A DNA stretch of 64,000 nucleotides from Betaproteobacteria bacterium (GTDB taxonomy: Bacteria > Pseudomonadota > Gammaproteobacteria > Burkholderiales > Casimicrobiaceae): NCBI GenBank assembly GCA_016717855.1, contig JADKEV010000011.1, positions 124,001-188,000 of the forward strand, written 5' to 3'. Positions 18,172-27,370 of the stretch are shown here, in pieces; within the stretch, counting starts at the first letter, position 1; each line of letters begins with the position of its first letter. Below the pieces are notes generated by a model. The model made no database searches and had not been told where the DNA came from. It was given only the letters and a program-made list of their open reading frames with translations. The position numbers were made by a program, and so were the translations under genes.

Positions 18172-21100
18172 GCGGCGCCTTTCGCATCCCGGGCGCCGGG
18201 CACATCGATCGCGCGCAGCCGCTCGCCTTCCGCTTCAACAGCAAGTCGCTGCAGGGTTGCGCCGGCGACACGCTCGCCTCCGCGCTGCTCGCCAACGGCG
18301 TGCACCTGGTCGCGCGCAGCTTCAAATACCACCGGCCGCGCGGCATGTTCACCGCCGGCAACGAAGAACCGAATGCGATCGTCCAGCTGGAACGCGGTCC
18401 GCACACCGAGCCCAACCTGCGCGCGACCGAGATCGAGCTCTATGCGGGCCTCGTGGCCGCCAGCGTCAACTGCTTTCCCAGCGTCGACTTCGACCTGGGC
18501 GTGCTCAACCGGCTCGCCTCGGCCATCCTGGTCGCGGGCTTCTACAACAAGACGTTCATGTGGCCGAAGAGCTTCTGGAAGAAGTTCTACGAACCGGTGC
18601 TGCGCAACGCCTCGGGGCTGGGGGTGGCGCCGGATGCGCCGGACCCCGACATCTACGACCGGCTGCACTGGCACTGCGACGTGCTGGTCGTGGGCGCGGG
18701 CCCGGCGGGCCTTAGCGCCGCGCTGGAAGTGGCGCGACAGGGACTGCGCACCGTCCTCATCGACGAAGCCCCGGAGCCCGGCGGCACCCTGCTGCAGCGG
18801 CCCGCCCAGATCGGGGGCATTGCCGGCGCCGCGTGGGCGGCGCGCGCCGCCGCGGAACTCGACGGACTGGCGAACGTGCTGGTGCTGCGCCGGACCTCGG
18901 TATTCGGCTATTACGATCACAATTACCTGATGGCGCTCGAGCGGCGCACCGACCATCTCGGCCCCGGGCGCGCCCCCGGCATTGCCCGCAAGCGCCTCTG
19001 GCACTTCCGCGCCGCACGCGTGATCCTCGCCACCGGCGCGCACGAGCGGCCGATCGTGTTCGGCAACAACGACCTGCCGGGCATCATGCTGGCGAATGCC
19101 GCCTGCACGTATGCGACCAGGTACGGCGTGGCACTGGGCCGGCGCGGCGTGGCCTTCGTCAACAACGATCACGGCTACGCACTGGCGCTCGACACGCAGG
19201 CGGCCGCAGGCAACCTGTCGCTGATCGTTGACGCGCGGCCGGCCGCGGATCCCGAACTGGCGCGCCGCGCCGCAGGGGCCGGGGTGCGCGCGCTGCAAGG
19301 GCATGTGATCGCGCGCGCGCTGGGCGGCAAGCGCGTGCGCGGCGTCGACATCCGTACCTGCGCCGGCACGAATGCAGGGCGCGTCGAGTGCGATCATCTG
19401 CTGATCTCCGGCGGCATCAGCCCTGCCGTGCATCTGTTCAGCCAGGCGCCGGGGACGCTACGCTACGACGCGCGCCTCGCCTGCTTCCTGCCGGACCGCG
19501 CGAGCCAGGCCGTCGAGGTCGCCGGCGCGCTGAATGCCCGGCTGCAGCTCGCCTCGGCGCTGGCCGACGGCAAGGCCGCGGCGGCCCGCACGTTGGCGGC
19601 CCTCGGGCGGGCGCCGGCTGCGCTGGCGACGAGCGCCGCGCTCACCGCATCGTCTGCCGCATCGGCCGGGTTTGTCCCGCCTGCCACGGTTGCTGCGACT
19701 GCCGCCGGCACTCCGGCCCCGGGACCGGTCCCCGACGAACTGCATATCGAGCCGCTATGGTCGGTGCAGTCGCTGCTGGGCCGGAAACTCCCGGGCAAGC
19801 ACTTCATCGACCTACAGAACGACGTGACCGAGTCCGATATCAGGCTCGCCGCGCGCGAGGGCTTTCGCTCGGTGGAGCACGCCAAGCGCTACACCACCAC
19901 CGGAATGGCGACCGACCAGGGCAAAACCTCCAACGTGACCGGCCTGGCCATTCTCGCCGAGGCGCTCGGCAAGACGATCCCCGAGGTCGGCACCACGACC
20001 TTCCGCCCACCGTTCACGCCGGTCACGTTCGGCGCGCTGGCCGGGCGCGACCGCGGCACGTTGTCGGATCCGGTGCGCATCACGCCGATGCACGCCTGGC
20101 ATGCGGCCAACGGCGCGGTGTTCGAGGACGTCGGGCAGTGGAAGCGCCCCTGGTATTTCCCGCTGCCGGGCGAGGACATGCAGGCGGCGGTCGCCAGGGA
20201 AACGCGGGCGCTGCGCACCACGGCCGGAGTGATGGACGCCACCACGCTGGGCAAGATCGACATCCGGGGCGCCGACGCGGCCGAGTTTCTCAATCGCGTC
20301 TACACCAATGCCTGGACCAAGCTGGCCGTCGGCAGCTGCCGCTACGGGCTGATGTGCAAGCCCGACGGCATGATGATGGATGATGGCGTCACCGCGCGGC
20401 TTGCTCCGGATCGTTTCCTGATGACCACAACCACCGGCAATGCCGCGCGGGTGCTCGACTGGCTTGAGGAATGGCTGCAGACGGAGTGGCCGGGGCTGAA
20501 GGTCTACTGCACTTCGGTCACCGAGCAGTGGTCGACCGTTGCCATCGTGGGCCCGAACTCGCGGAAGATCCTGCAAGCCCTCGCGCCGGACATGGATCTG
20601 TCGAATGCCGCGTTTCCGTTCATGACTTTCCGCGAAGGCGAGGTCGCCGGACTGCGGGCGCGCGTGTTCCGCATCAGCTTCAGCGGCGAGCTGTCCTACG
20701 AGGTCAACGTCCCTTCATGGCATGGGCTCGCGCTGTGGCAAGCAGTTATCGATGCCGGCAAGGCGCACGGCCTGACGCCGTACGGCACCGAGACCATGCA
20801 CGTGGCGCGCGCCGAGAAGGGCTACATCATCATCGGCCAGGAGACCGACGCCACGGTGACACCGCAGGATCTCGGGCTAGCCTGGGCCGTGTCCACGCAG
20901 AAAGATTTCATCGGCAAGCGCTCGTTCGCGCGGGTCGACACGCGCCGCACCGACCGCAAGCAACTGGTCGGCCTGCTGCCACGGGACAAGTCGTTCGTCG
21001 CCGCCGAGGGCTCGCACCTGGTCGCGAGCCCGGCACGGGCGGTATTCGACCCCGCCAGCGGCAGCCCCTCGATTGGTCACATCACCTCGAGCTATTTCAG

Positions 21101-21263
21101 CCCGAACCTGGGGTCCGGTTTTGCGCTGGCGCTGATCGCCAACGGCCGGGCGCTGCGAGGGCAGACGGTGTACTGCGTGCGAGATGCCGGCCCGCAGCCG
21201 ATGACAGTCGGCGACCCGGTGTTCTTCGACCCGGAAGGAAAGCGCCGTGATGGCATCGACTGA
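18168..21263 (+). CDS. soxA: Sarcosine oxidase alpha subunit
   Basis: From the ATG overlapping the soxD stop the product is 1031 residues. In order it has a ferredoxin-like Fer2_4 region (FRFNSKSLQGCAGDTLASAL), an NAD-binding Rossmann domain with GAGPAG near 176-181, a second nucleotide-binding part, and a C-terminal T-protein (GCV_T/tetrahydrofolate) domain with MDATTLGKIDIRGADAAEF and the YEVNVP region. The tetramer oxidises sarcosine to glycine and passes the methyl group to tetrahydrofolate with release of H2O2. An alanine-rich linker at about residues 480-520 precedes HIEPLWSVQSLLGRKLPG. The gene looks intact. Confidence 0.95.
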   Translation: MSGAFRIPGAGHIDRAQPLAFRFNSKSLQGCAGDTLASALLANGVHLVARSFKYHRPRGMFTAGNEEPNAIVQLERGPHTEPNLRATEIELYAGLVAASVNCFPSVDFDLGVLNRLASAILVAGFYNKTFMWPKSFWKKFYEPVLRNASGLGVAPDAPDPDIYDRLHWHCDVLVVGAGPAGLSAALEVARQGLRTVLIDEAPEPGGTLLQRPAQIGGIAGAAWAARAAAELDGLANVLVLRRTSVFGYYDHNYLMALERRTDHLGPGRAPGIARKRLWHFRAARVILATGAHERPIVFGNNDLPGIMLANAACTYATRYGVALGRRGVAFVNNDHGYALALDTQAAAGNLSLIVDARPAADPELARRAAGAGVRALQGHVIARALGGKRVRGVDIRTCAGTNAGRVECDHLLISGGISPAVHLFSQAPGTLRYDARLACFLPDRASQAVEVAGALNARLQLASALADGKAAAARTLAALGRAPAALATSAALTASSAASAGFVPPATVAATAAGTPAPGPVPDELHIEPLWSVQSLLGRKLPGKHFIDLQNDVTESDIRLAAREGFRSVEHAKRYTTTGMATDQGKTSNVTGLAILAEALGKTIPEVGTTTFRPPFTPVTFGALAGRDRGTLSDPVRITPMHAWHAANGAVFEDVGQWKRPWYFPLPGEDMQAAVARETRALRTTAGVMDATTLGKIDIRGADAAEFLNRVYTNAWTKLAVGSCRYGLMCKPDGMMMDDGVTARLAPDRFLMTTTTGNAARVLDWLEEWLQTEWPGLKVYCTSVTEQWSTVAIVGPNSRKILQALAPDMDLSNAAFPFMTFREGEVAGLRARVFRISFSGELSYEVNVPSWHGLALWQAVIDAGKAHGLTPYGTETMHVARAEKGYIIIGQETDATVTPQDLGLAWAVSTQKDFIGKRSFARVDTRRTDRKQLVGLLPRDKSFVAAEGSHLVASPARAVFDPASGSPSIGHITSSYFSPNLGSGFALALIANGRALRGQTVYCVRDAGPQPMTVGDPVFFDPEGKRRDGID

Positions 21264-21882
21264 ACGCGCCAGCCCGCTGGCGGCGTGGCCCGCGCGATTC
21301 GCGGCGGCGAGCGCCTCGGCCACGGACTTCACGATCCGCGAACTGCCGTTCACCACGCAGATCAACGTTCGCGGCAATGCCGCCGATGCGGCCTTCGCGG
21401 CCGCGACGCAGGCTGTACTCGGACATGGGCTGCCGGCCGCGGCGAACACCTGGGCCGGAACGGCGGAACGCGCCGCGCTCTGGCTCGGCCCCGACGAGTG
21501 GCTGGTCGTCGCGCCCGATGGCATGAACGAGTCCATCGTCGCGGCGCTGCGCAACAGCCTGGATGGGCAGCACGCCGCGGTCACCGACGTGTCGGCCAAC
21601 CGCACGGTCATCGAGATCGCCGGCAGCCACGCGCGGGCGGTTCTGGGCAAGGGCTGCCCGCTCGACCTGCATGCGCGGGCATTCAGCCCGCCGCAGACGG
21701 CGCAGTCGCTGCTGGCGAAGGCGCAGATCCTGCTGCAATGCGCGGACATCCGGCCGGCGTTCCGGCTGTATGTCCGCATTTCGTTCGCGCCTTATGTGGC
21801 GGAATGGCTCATCGACGCCGCGACGGAGTTCGCTGCCTCGCGCGGGCTCGACGCGCAGCGCATCGCAGCCCGTTTGGCCTGA
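21250..21882 (+). CDS. soxG: Sarcosine oxidase gamma subunit
   Basis: The roughly 210-residue product overlaps the end of soxA and matches SoxG: FTIRELPFTTQINVRGNA, WLGPDEWLVVAPDG, VTDVSANRTVIEIAGSHAR and FRLYVRISFAPYVAEWLID. Gamma subunits are structurally related to the T-protein fold and complete the tetramer. The ATG at 21250 follows a GTG at 21247, and AAGGAAAGCGCC upstream could serve either. It closes the soxBDAG operon. No glyA, folD or purU gene follows, unlike in many relatives. Confidence 0.92.
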   Translation: MASTERASPLAAWPARFAAASASATDFTIRELPFTTQINVRGNAADAAFAAATQAVLGHGLPAAANTWAGTAERAALWLGPDEWLVVAPDGMNESIVAALRNSLDGQHAAVTDVSANRTVIEIAGSHARAVLGKGCPLDLHARAFSPPQTAQSLLAKAQILLQCADIRPAFRLYVRISFAPYVAEWLIDAATEFAASRGLDAQRIAARLA

Positions 21883-21992
21883 AGCCGGCCGTTCCCGGGA
21901 CACGGCCGCCCACAGCAGTGGTCCGTGCGCCGGGGCGAGGCGCGGTGGCCGGGTGGGTTCACCGCGGGGGACGCCGCTAGTAGCCGGCAACC

Positions 21993-23042
21993 TCAGTTTG
22001 CGAAAGTCTTCTTCAGAAAGCCAATCGCCGCCTGCGCGGCCTTGTCGCGTGCCCGGTGGCTGCCCTCGACCGTGGCGCCGACCGCGCCGCAGCTCTTGAG
22101 CAAGGCGGTGTATGCCTCGCCCTGCAACCGCGCGCCGCTCGTGCCGTTGTACGCGTACAGGGTATCGATGTCGATTTCGAGCGGGCAATCGGCCTTGGTG
22201 CGCGTTGCACCGCGGACGTAGTAGCGCTTGAGGTCGTCCGCATCGAACTTGTGTTGCGCTCCTTCGAGCACCACGAACTCGACCGGCGTGCCGGCCTTGC
22301 CGATCTTGTCCGCGTAGTCCTGGCACGGACCGATCGGTGTGTAATCGTCAGCATCGCCATGAATGAACAGCATCGGCGCCTTGGAGAACACGCCGGGTTT
22401 CACTACCAACCGGAAGATTCCGGCGCAGCCGCCGGCGTAGGTCGGAATGAAGGCGGCATAGCGCAGGCCGTCGGGCAGCTTCTGGGCGGCGATGATTTTC
22501 TCGACGGACGCGCGTAGCGTGGCGATGCCGCCGCGCGAGAAGCCCATGATCGCGATGCGTTTCTGGTCGATGCGCGGGTGGGTGGCGAGCAGCCGGAGCG
22601 CGGCGAACGCATCGGCCAGGTCGGCCGCGAACGGCACCTGCGACTGGTCCTCGGCGGTGCTCGGCACGCCGCGCGGCCCAAACATGTCAAGCGTGAAGAC
22701 CGCGATGCCTGCGGCGTTGAACTGCTTCGGCCAGTAGTCCAGCTCCGCGTTGTATATGCCGCCCGATCCATGCACCAGGACGACGGCGGGCGCCTTGTCG
22801 TTGCCCGGCGGCAGGAACAGGTGGCCGACGATGTTCACCGTCTCGCCGCCCTTGTTGCCCTGCATCAGCTCGCCGAGGGTCTTTGGCGTCCAGCTTGCAA
22901 ACGCGTAGCGCCCGTTCGCCGCTCCGCTCGCGAAAGTGGTCACGACTTCGGGCGCCTGGGCGTGGGCGGGGAAGGCTGCAAACAGGGCCGCGAACGCGGC
23001 GAGTGCGCGGGCGTAATGCCTTATCGATGCGGGGGCATGCAT
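21993..23042 (-). CDS. Exported dienelactone hydrolase-like alpha/beta hydrolase
   Basis: A signal peptide (ALAAFAALFAAFPAHAQAP) is followed by an alpha/beta-hydrolase domain of about 300 residues. It has the oxyanion region VVLVHGSGG, the nucleophile elbow IMGFSRGGIATL with catalytic Ser, the acid in FIHGDADDYTP and the His in EGAQHKFD. The layout matches dienelactone-hydrolase-type enzymes that act in the periplasm; the substrate is unknown. Two cysteines in AGGCAGIF and KADCPLE could form a disulfide. It converges with soxG and has no operon partner. Confidence 0.85.
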   Translation of the reverse strand: MHAPASIRHYARALAAFAALFAAFPAHAQAPEVVTTFASGAANGRYAFASWTPKTLGELMQGNKGGETVNIVGHLFLPPGNDKAPAVVLVHGSGGIYNAELDYWPKQFNAAGIAVFTLDMFGPRGVPSTAEDQSQVPFAADLADAFAALRLLATHPRIDQKRIAIMGFSRGGIATLRASVEKIIAAQKLPDGLRYAAFIPTYAGGCAGIFRLVVKPGVFSKAPMLFIHGDADDYTPIGPCQDYADKIGKAGTPVEFVVLEGAQHKFDADDLKRYYVRGATRTKADCPLEIDIDTLYAYNGTSGARLQGEAYTALLKSCGAVGATVEGSHRARDKAAQAAIGFLKKTFAN

Positions 23043-23163
23043 GACCGCTCCTCAATTTGACGTCTCACGATTCGGTCGCGCACCGGCCCGGACTCGAAGG
23101 CGTGACGGCTTTGCACAATGCCCGCGCCGGCCCGCGCGCTACATCGTCACCGCCTGGGCCTTG

Positions 23164-24241
23164 TCAATCGATGACGAGACCGCCGCTGTAGTAACCCTGG
23201 ACGACGTTGATCAGCGACAAGCCAGAAGCATTGGCGAAGGCTACCATCATGCATCGCGTCTGGGCTGTCACGGGTATGGCCAGTCCCGTTGTGATGCCGC
23301 TGCTGATCGTACCCAGGCCAACGATGCCGGTCAGCGCGGGAGACAATGTCACGCTAGCGCCGGCCATCGGGGAAAAGAGATTGTCCGGCAGCGGCGAGCA
23401 ATACAATTGGCCTGTCATGCTGACTGTCGTTCCGACCAGCGCCATCGCGAACGTCGTGCTGAAGTAACCGTTGATCGCGGTAATCGTCCCGTTGCGCGGG
23501 ATCGAGAACGCCATGTTCGAACCGACTCCCGGACTGCCGGTCAGGTCGATGATCGGGCCGAGCGGCAAGCCGGAAAAAGAACTGCCGAAGCCAACACCCG
23601 CGGTAGTGCCGGCCAGACCGCCGGCTATCGTCGTGACGGTGATCGGCGCACCCGACGCAAACGGGATGATAGTGCCGCCAGCGGAGGCGCCGTTGGCCCC
23701 TGTTGCTCCAGTGGCGCCGGTTGGGCCCGGCGCGCCTGTGGCACCCGTCGCGCCAGTCGAACCTGTCGCGCCCGTCGCACCTGTCGCGCCCGTCGCACCT
23801 GTCGTCCCCGCGCCCCGCACCCGTCGTCCCCGTCGCACCCGTAGCACCCGTAGCACCCGTAGCACCCGTAGCACCCGTAGCACCCGCAGCACCCGTAGCA
23901 CCCGTAGCACCCGTAGCGCCCGTCGAACCTATCGTACCAGTGGCACCAGTCGCGCCAACCGGCAGCGCGCCGGGTAGGCATTTCCCGAGTTGTCCCGTAC
24001 TCCCATCGAAGCACAGCACGGTGTTCATCTGCCCGGCGGCGGGCAGCGACGGAATCGTCACCGGCCCGCTGCCCTGCACCTGCAGCAACGTCGTCGCGCC
24101 GGCGTTGTCCTTGACGACGAAACTGCCGCCCGGAGGCGTGTTGATCTGGACATCGGCCGCCGCCGCATTCGTGCCGTAGACGCTGAGCGCCAGTGCGATC
24201 GCGGCGGCCAGGTGCTTGCGTCGAAACACTTGCGTCTGCAT
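23164..24241 (-). pseudogene. Collagen-like GAT-repeat surface protein, frameshift inside the repeat
   Basis: Starting at the ATG at 24241 (GGGAG eight bases upstream), a signal peptide (AIALALSVYGTNAAAA) precedes a short N-domain, then many Gly-Ala-Thr triplets that form a collagen-like triple-helical stalk. The frame breaks near 23815 within the repeats. It resumes one base out of phase with GATGATG, GAPGPTG and then a C-terminal domain (SAGGTIIPFASGAPITVTTI ... VVQGYYSGGLVID). That domain resembles the trimerising head of Bacillus exosporium proteins such as BclA. Slippage in a repetitive tract could be real phase variation or a read error. It lies 20 bp after the IPTL-CTERM gene, probably in one transcript. 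Confidence 0.75.
23697..23957. repeat. Tandem 9-bp repeats encoding Gly-Ala-Thr triplets
   Basis: Read on the minus strand, degenerate 9-bp units encode G-A-T, with occasional G-S-T, G-T-T and G-A-P. Several units in the middle are near-identical on the plus strand (acccgtagc), showing recent tandem expansion. The coding frame slips within this tract near 23815. Confidence 0.8.
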
Positions 24242-24261
24242 CGCAAACTCCCTCAGGGTAA

Positions 24262-25047
24262 TCACGTGCGCCGTCGGCGCGACCAGGTTCCGCCGACGAC
24301 GGCGGCGAGCAACAGTATCAGGGCCAGCAGGCCCACCGGACTCAATGTCGGAATCCGCGCATAGTCGGGCGCGCCGAACCAGCGGTTCGCGTTGCCGCCC
24401 CCGCCTTCGTTGGTTAGATACGGCGCCAGCCAGATGCCGGTCGCCCAGACGTCGGTGACGCCAACGTGCGCGATGGACTGCCCGCCGAGCAATTGTATGT
24501 AGGCGACCACGCCCGGCACCGAACTTGCGAACTGGACCGGGTTGGGCGTCGTGCCCTGGATGCTGAGGAAGTGCGCGATGGTCTGTGTCGAGCCCGATGC
24601 GAACTGCCAGGTCTTGCCGGAGCTGCTGGTGAAGCTGACGTCGTAGAAGGCGGTGTTGCCGCTGACGACCGCGGGGTTGACGCCGCAGATATCGCTGAAC
24701 GCGACCTGGCTGGTCCCGGCGTTGAAGGTGCCGTTGTTCGACCAGTTCCCCCCGACGCTGATGACGCTGGTGCCGGCGTCGATCGTGCCGCCGGGCTGGA
24801 TGATCAGGTTGCGGACGTTGGTGACGGGCGCGGAGTTGGTCTGCAGCGTGCCGGCGACGATCAGATCGGTGCAGCCCAGGTCGAGGCCGCCGGCGGCAAG
24901 GCTCATGAAGCCGCCAGTGGGGATATTAACGTCAGCGCGCACCGGCACGGACCACAGTGTCGCAAAACCGACGGCGATGACCGCGGCAAGCCGCAACACT
25001 CCCCATGATGGGTCTTTTACCGCTTGGCCTGTCGCAGTCGCTGGCAT
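24262..25047 (-). CDS. IPTL-CTERM sorting-domain exported protein
   Basis: The ATG at 25047 is preceded by AGGAGG, selecting it over upstream in-frame starts. The 261-residue product has a signal peptide (LAAVIAVGFATLWSVPVRA), a repetitive beta-rich body (NLIIQPGGTIDAGTSVISVG, TFNAGTSQVAFSDICG) suggesting a beta-solenoid or adhesin-like fold, and a C-terminal IPTLSPVGLLALILLLAAVV with a basic tail. That tail is the IPTL-CTERM motif, a tripartite sorting signal (motif, membrane helix, Arg cluster) found in Betaproteobacteria and presumed to be handled by an exosortase-like enzyme. No such enzyme is in the window. The collagen-like gene follows at once. Confidence 0.85.
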   Translation of the reverse strand: MPATATGQAVKDPSWGVLRLAAVIAVGFATLWSVPVRADVNIPTGGFMSLAAGGLDLGCTDLIVAGTLQTNSAPVTNVRNLIIQPGGTIDAGTSVISVGGNWSNNGTFNAGTSQVAFSDICGVNPAVVSGNTAFYDVSFTSSSGKTWQFASGSTQTIAHFLSIQGTTPNPVQFASSVPGVVAYIQLLGGQSIAHVGVTDVWATGIWLAPYLTNEGGGGNANRWFGAPDYARIPTLSPVGLLALILLLAAVVGGTWSRRRRT

Positions 25048-25242
25048 TGTGCCTCCTGTTTGGACTTGCGGGACCGACAGGATCAGTCCGGGCACAAGCT
25101 GCATGGAGTTTAGAGAAGATCGGATGGATGCACAAGCGCGTTTGCAGGCGGTGCGCAGGGAGCGAGGCAGCGGCGCGTAAATGCCACCGCCACGCGATGC
25201 GGGGCGGCCGCGCGCTGTTCTCCGTGGCCATGACACGGCCTG

Positions 25243-26610
25243 TCAGAAGATAAAGTTGAACGTCAGCCAGGTCTTGTCGACCTGCTTGCCGCCGGCCAGC
25301 CCGTCGCCGGGGCGGAAGCGCGCATGTTGCAGTTGCGCCGCCAGATTGCCGCGGATCTTGAATTCGCCGCCTATATTCACCTCTCGCCCGAATTCCAGAC
25401 CGCCGAAATCGGAGCGATAGCGATGAAATTCGGCGCGGAAAACGAGCCTGTCGTCGAGAAACTCGCTGCGCACCGTGGCCCAGGTGTCGCGCAACCCGAG
25501 TGCAGGAGTGGTCGTGAATTGCAGCGCCCAGCCGTTAAAGGCATACAGGTCGGTAAGCGGTGTCTGCAGACCATACACACCCTGGTTGCTGCCTTTGACT
25601 TCGTGGTCCAGGCGCAGGCCTCCCAACATGTTCGACACGCCGGCTCCAAGACGCCAGTAAGCAGCATTGATGCGTGAATCGCCCCCTGCGTACGAATCCT
25701 GCCTGCCAACTTCGGCGATATAGGAAATGGCGCGTTCTCTTTCCGGATCTCCGACCGCGAAGCTGCCCTCAGCGCGCACCCCGAGCGTACGATGCGAATT
25801 ATTGGCGAATCCGGTGATCGTTGCGCTCCTGTCCTGGTCGAGAAAGTAGCCGTACAACGAAATGCTGTGGCCCGGCACCGGGTTGTGGGCCAGGTCGAAC
25901 AGGGTAAGCCGGATCTGGGCCTGTTTGCCCAGCGCGGTGCGAATGCGCTGAAAGTAACCCACTTGCGCCTCGGTCGCGGGCAGGCTGGTGTTCGACACGA
26001 GCGCGCCGTTGAATACCGTCGGCGTCTGGCGGAAATCATTGTCGCTGATGAAGCGTTGGTTGCCCAGTCGCACGATCTGTTTGCCGGCGCGAATGCGCGT
26101 GGAGGGCAGGCCGGAATAGTCCAGGTATGCTTGATTCAGATCGCTGTTGCGCGGATCGGGCAGTAGAGGATAGGGAGAAGTGCCGGCGAGCGCCACATTG
26201 TCGTTGAAATCCTTGGCGCCGATGTGGTCGGTGTGAATCGCGTCGATGGCGAGCTTGAAATCGGACGACAGCCTTCGTTGCCATCCACCCACCAGGCGTA
26301 CGGTCCAGCCTTCGGTACGGCGGGGGCGGTCGCTTTCTTCAATGTTGTTGTAGCGCAGCCGCACCTGTCCGTAGAAATCGTCGGCGCTCAACCATCGATC
26401 GACGAAGCCTGTCGCCTCGGCCGCCGGCTGCGGCATGCCCTGCGCCGAGGGTTCGGGTGTCCAGCCTGCCGCCAGTAACCATGCCGCCCCACAGGCTAGC
26501 AGCGCCCGGTTGCGGCGCAAGAATGCGCACGGCCCGGCGGACACCGCCGACACCGGCTTGTGACGGCAGGAACGCAGTGCGAGGCAGATCACAGTAGAAG
26601 AGGCTGTCAT
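25243..26610 (-). CDS. Outer-membrane beta-barrel protein (alginate-export/porin-like)
   Basis: From the ATG at 26610 the protein is about 455 residues with a signal-like helix ending near EPSAQ. Alternating hydrophobic and polar strands follow (YGQVRLRYNNIEESD, RLVGGWQRRLSSDFKLAID, WALQFTTTPALGLRDTWATV), ending in LTFNFIF. A C-terminal Phe is the BAM recognition signature of outer-membrane barrels. It includes a GKQIVRLGNQRFI segment like those in alginate-export family barrels. Longer upstream starts exist but would bury the signal peptide. It is divergent from the cupredoxin gene with 61 bp between the starts, so the two may be co-regulated. The solute is unknown. Confidence 0.75.
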   Translation of the reverse strand: MTASSTVICLALRSCRHKPVSAVSAGPCAFLRRNRALLACGAAWLLAAGWTPEPSAQGMPQPAAEATGFVDRWLSADDFYGQVRLRYNNIEESDRPRRTEGWTVRLVGGWQRRLSSDFKLAIDAIHTDHIGAKDFNDNVALAGTSPYPLLPDPRNSDLNQAYLDYSGLPSTRIRAGKQIVRLGNQRFISDNDFRQTPTVFNGALVSNTSLPATEAQVGYFQRIRTALGKQAQIRLTLFDLAHNPVPGHSISLYGYFLDQDRSATITGFANNSHRTLGVRAEGSFAVGDPERERAISYIAEVGRQDSYAGGDSRINAAYWRLGAGVSNMLGGLRLDHEVKGSNQGVYGLQTPLTDLYAFNGWALQFTTTPALGLRDTWATVRSEFLDDRLVFRAEFHRYRSDFGGLEFGREVNIGGEFKIRGNLAAQLQHARFRPGDGLAGGKQVDKTWLTFNFIF

Positions 26611-26671
26611 GGTTGCGGGCAGAGGGTAGAATAGTTCGAGCCGAATCCGATAGCAATCGGAATAACAACCA

Positions 26672-27358
26672 TTGAAAATTCGCCGGATGATCCAGTCGAA
26701 CATTCCGAGGTCCGGGGTTGCAATTGCCGCCATGCTTTGCGGCGTGTTGCTGGCGGTCAGCCAGGCGCCGCCGGCCCGGGGCGCGACAATCGCGGCGCAC
26801 GTACGCTCGCCCGCAGGCGCCGCCATCGCCGACGCCGTCATCTATGCGCTGCCCGCGGCATCATTGCCGCTCCCCAAGCCCACGCTCAAAATTCCCATCG
26901 AACAGATCGACCGCGAGTTCGTACCTTATGTAAGCGCGGTCCAGACCGGCACCACCATGGTATTTCCCAATCGCGACCCCATTCGCCATCACGTCTATTC
27001 CTTTTCGCGCGCCAAGACATTCGAGATCAAGCTTTACAGCGGCAACGCGCCGAGCGAGATTCTGTTCGATCAACCGGGCGTCGTGACACTGGGGTGCAAC
27101 ATCCACGACTGGATGATCGCCTACGTGCAGGTCGTCGATACGCCGTACTTCGCCAAGACCGATGCCCAGGGCGGCGCACAACTGGTCAATGTTCCGCCCG
27201 GAAAATATGAACTCAAGGTCTGGCACCCCACCCAGAAGGGTGGCGGGGAGCCGCAAGCCGTTGTCGTTGGCCAGGCCGGAGTGGCGGCGAGCTTTGTGCT
27301 CGATGTGGCCCCGCGCAAGCGGCGTTACAAGCCGCCATTGGACAAGATGCACTATTGA
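26672..27358 (+). CDS. Periplasmic cupredoxin-like protein (methylamine-utilisation-annotated family)
   Basis: The 228-residue product has a signal peptide ending near ARGAT, a beta-rich N-part and a cupredoxin core. Possible type-1 copper ligands are visible: FPNRDPIRHHVYSF with His106/His107, and GCNIHDWM with Cys142, His145 and Met148. Proteins like this are often labelled methylamine utilisation protein, but no mau genes are present. The C-terminal half has a carboxypeptidase-regulatory-like strand pattern (GKYELKVWHPTQKGGG). The start is a TTG at 26672 or an ATG at 26687. It is followed 13 bp later by a GGDEF-EAL protein, suggesting a periplasmic copper or redox input to c-di-GMP signalling. 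Confidence 0.82.
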   Translation: MKIRRMIQSNIPRSGVAIAAMLCGVLLAVSQAPPARGATIAAHVRSPAGAAIADAVIYALPAASLPLPKPTLKIPIEQIDREFVPYVSAVQTGTTMVFPNRDPIRHHVYSFSRAKTFEIKLYSGNAPSEILFDQPGVVTLGCNIHDWMIAYVQVVDTPYFAKTDAQGGAQLVNVPPGKYELKVWHPTQKGGGEPQAVVVGQAGVAASFVLDVAPRKRRYKPPLDKMHY

Positions 27359-27370
27359 TGAACCCGGCAC

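Noticed and set aside
23697..23957. CRISPR-like array of short repeats
   Set aside because: Units are 9 bp, contiguous, without spacers, and encode Gly-Ala-Thr triplets.
26672..27358. True methylamine utilisation gene (mau)
   Set aside because: No methylamine dehydrogenase or other mau genes are near; only the cupredoxin core is shared.
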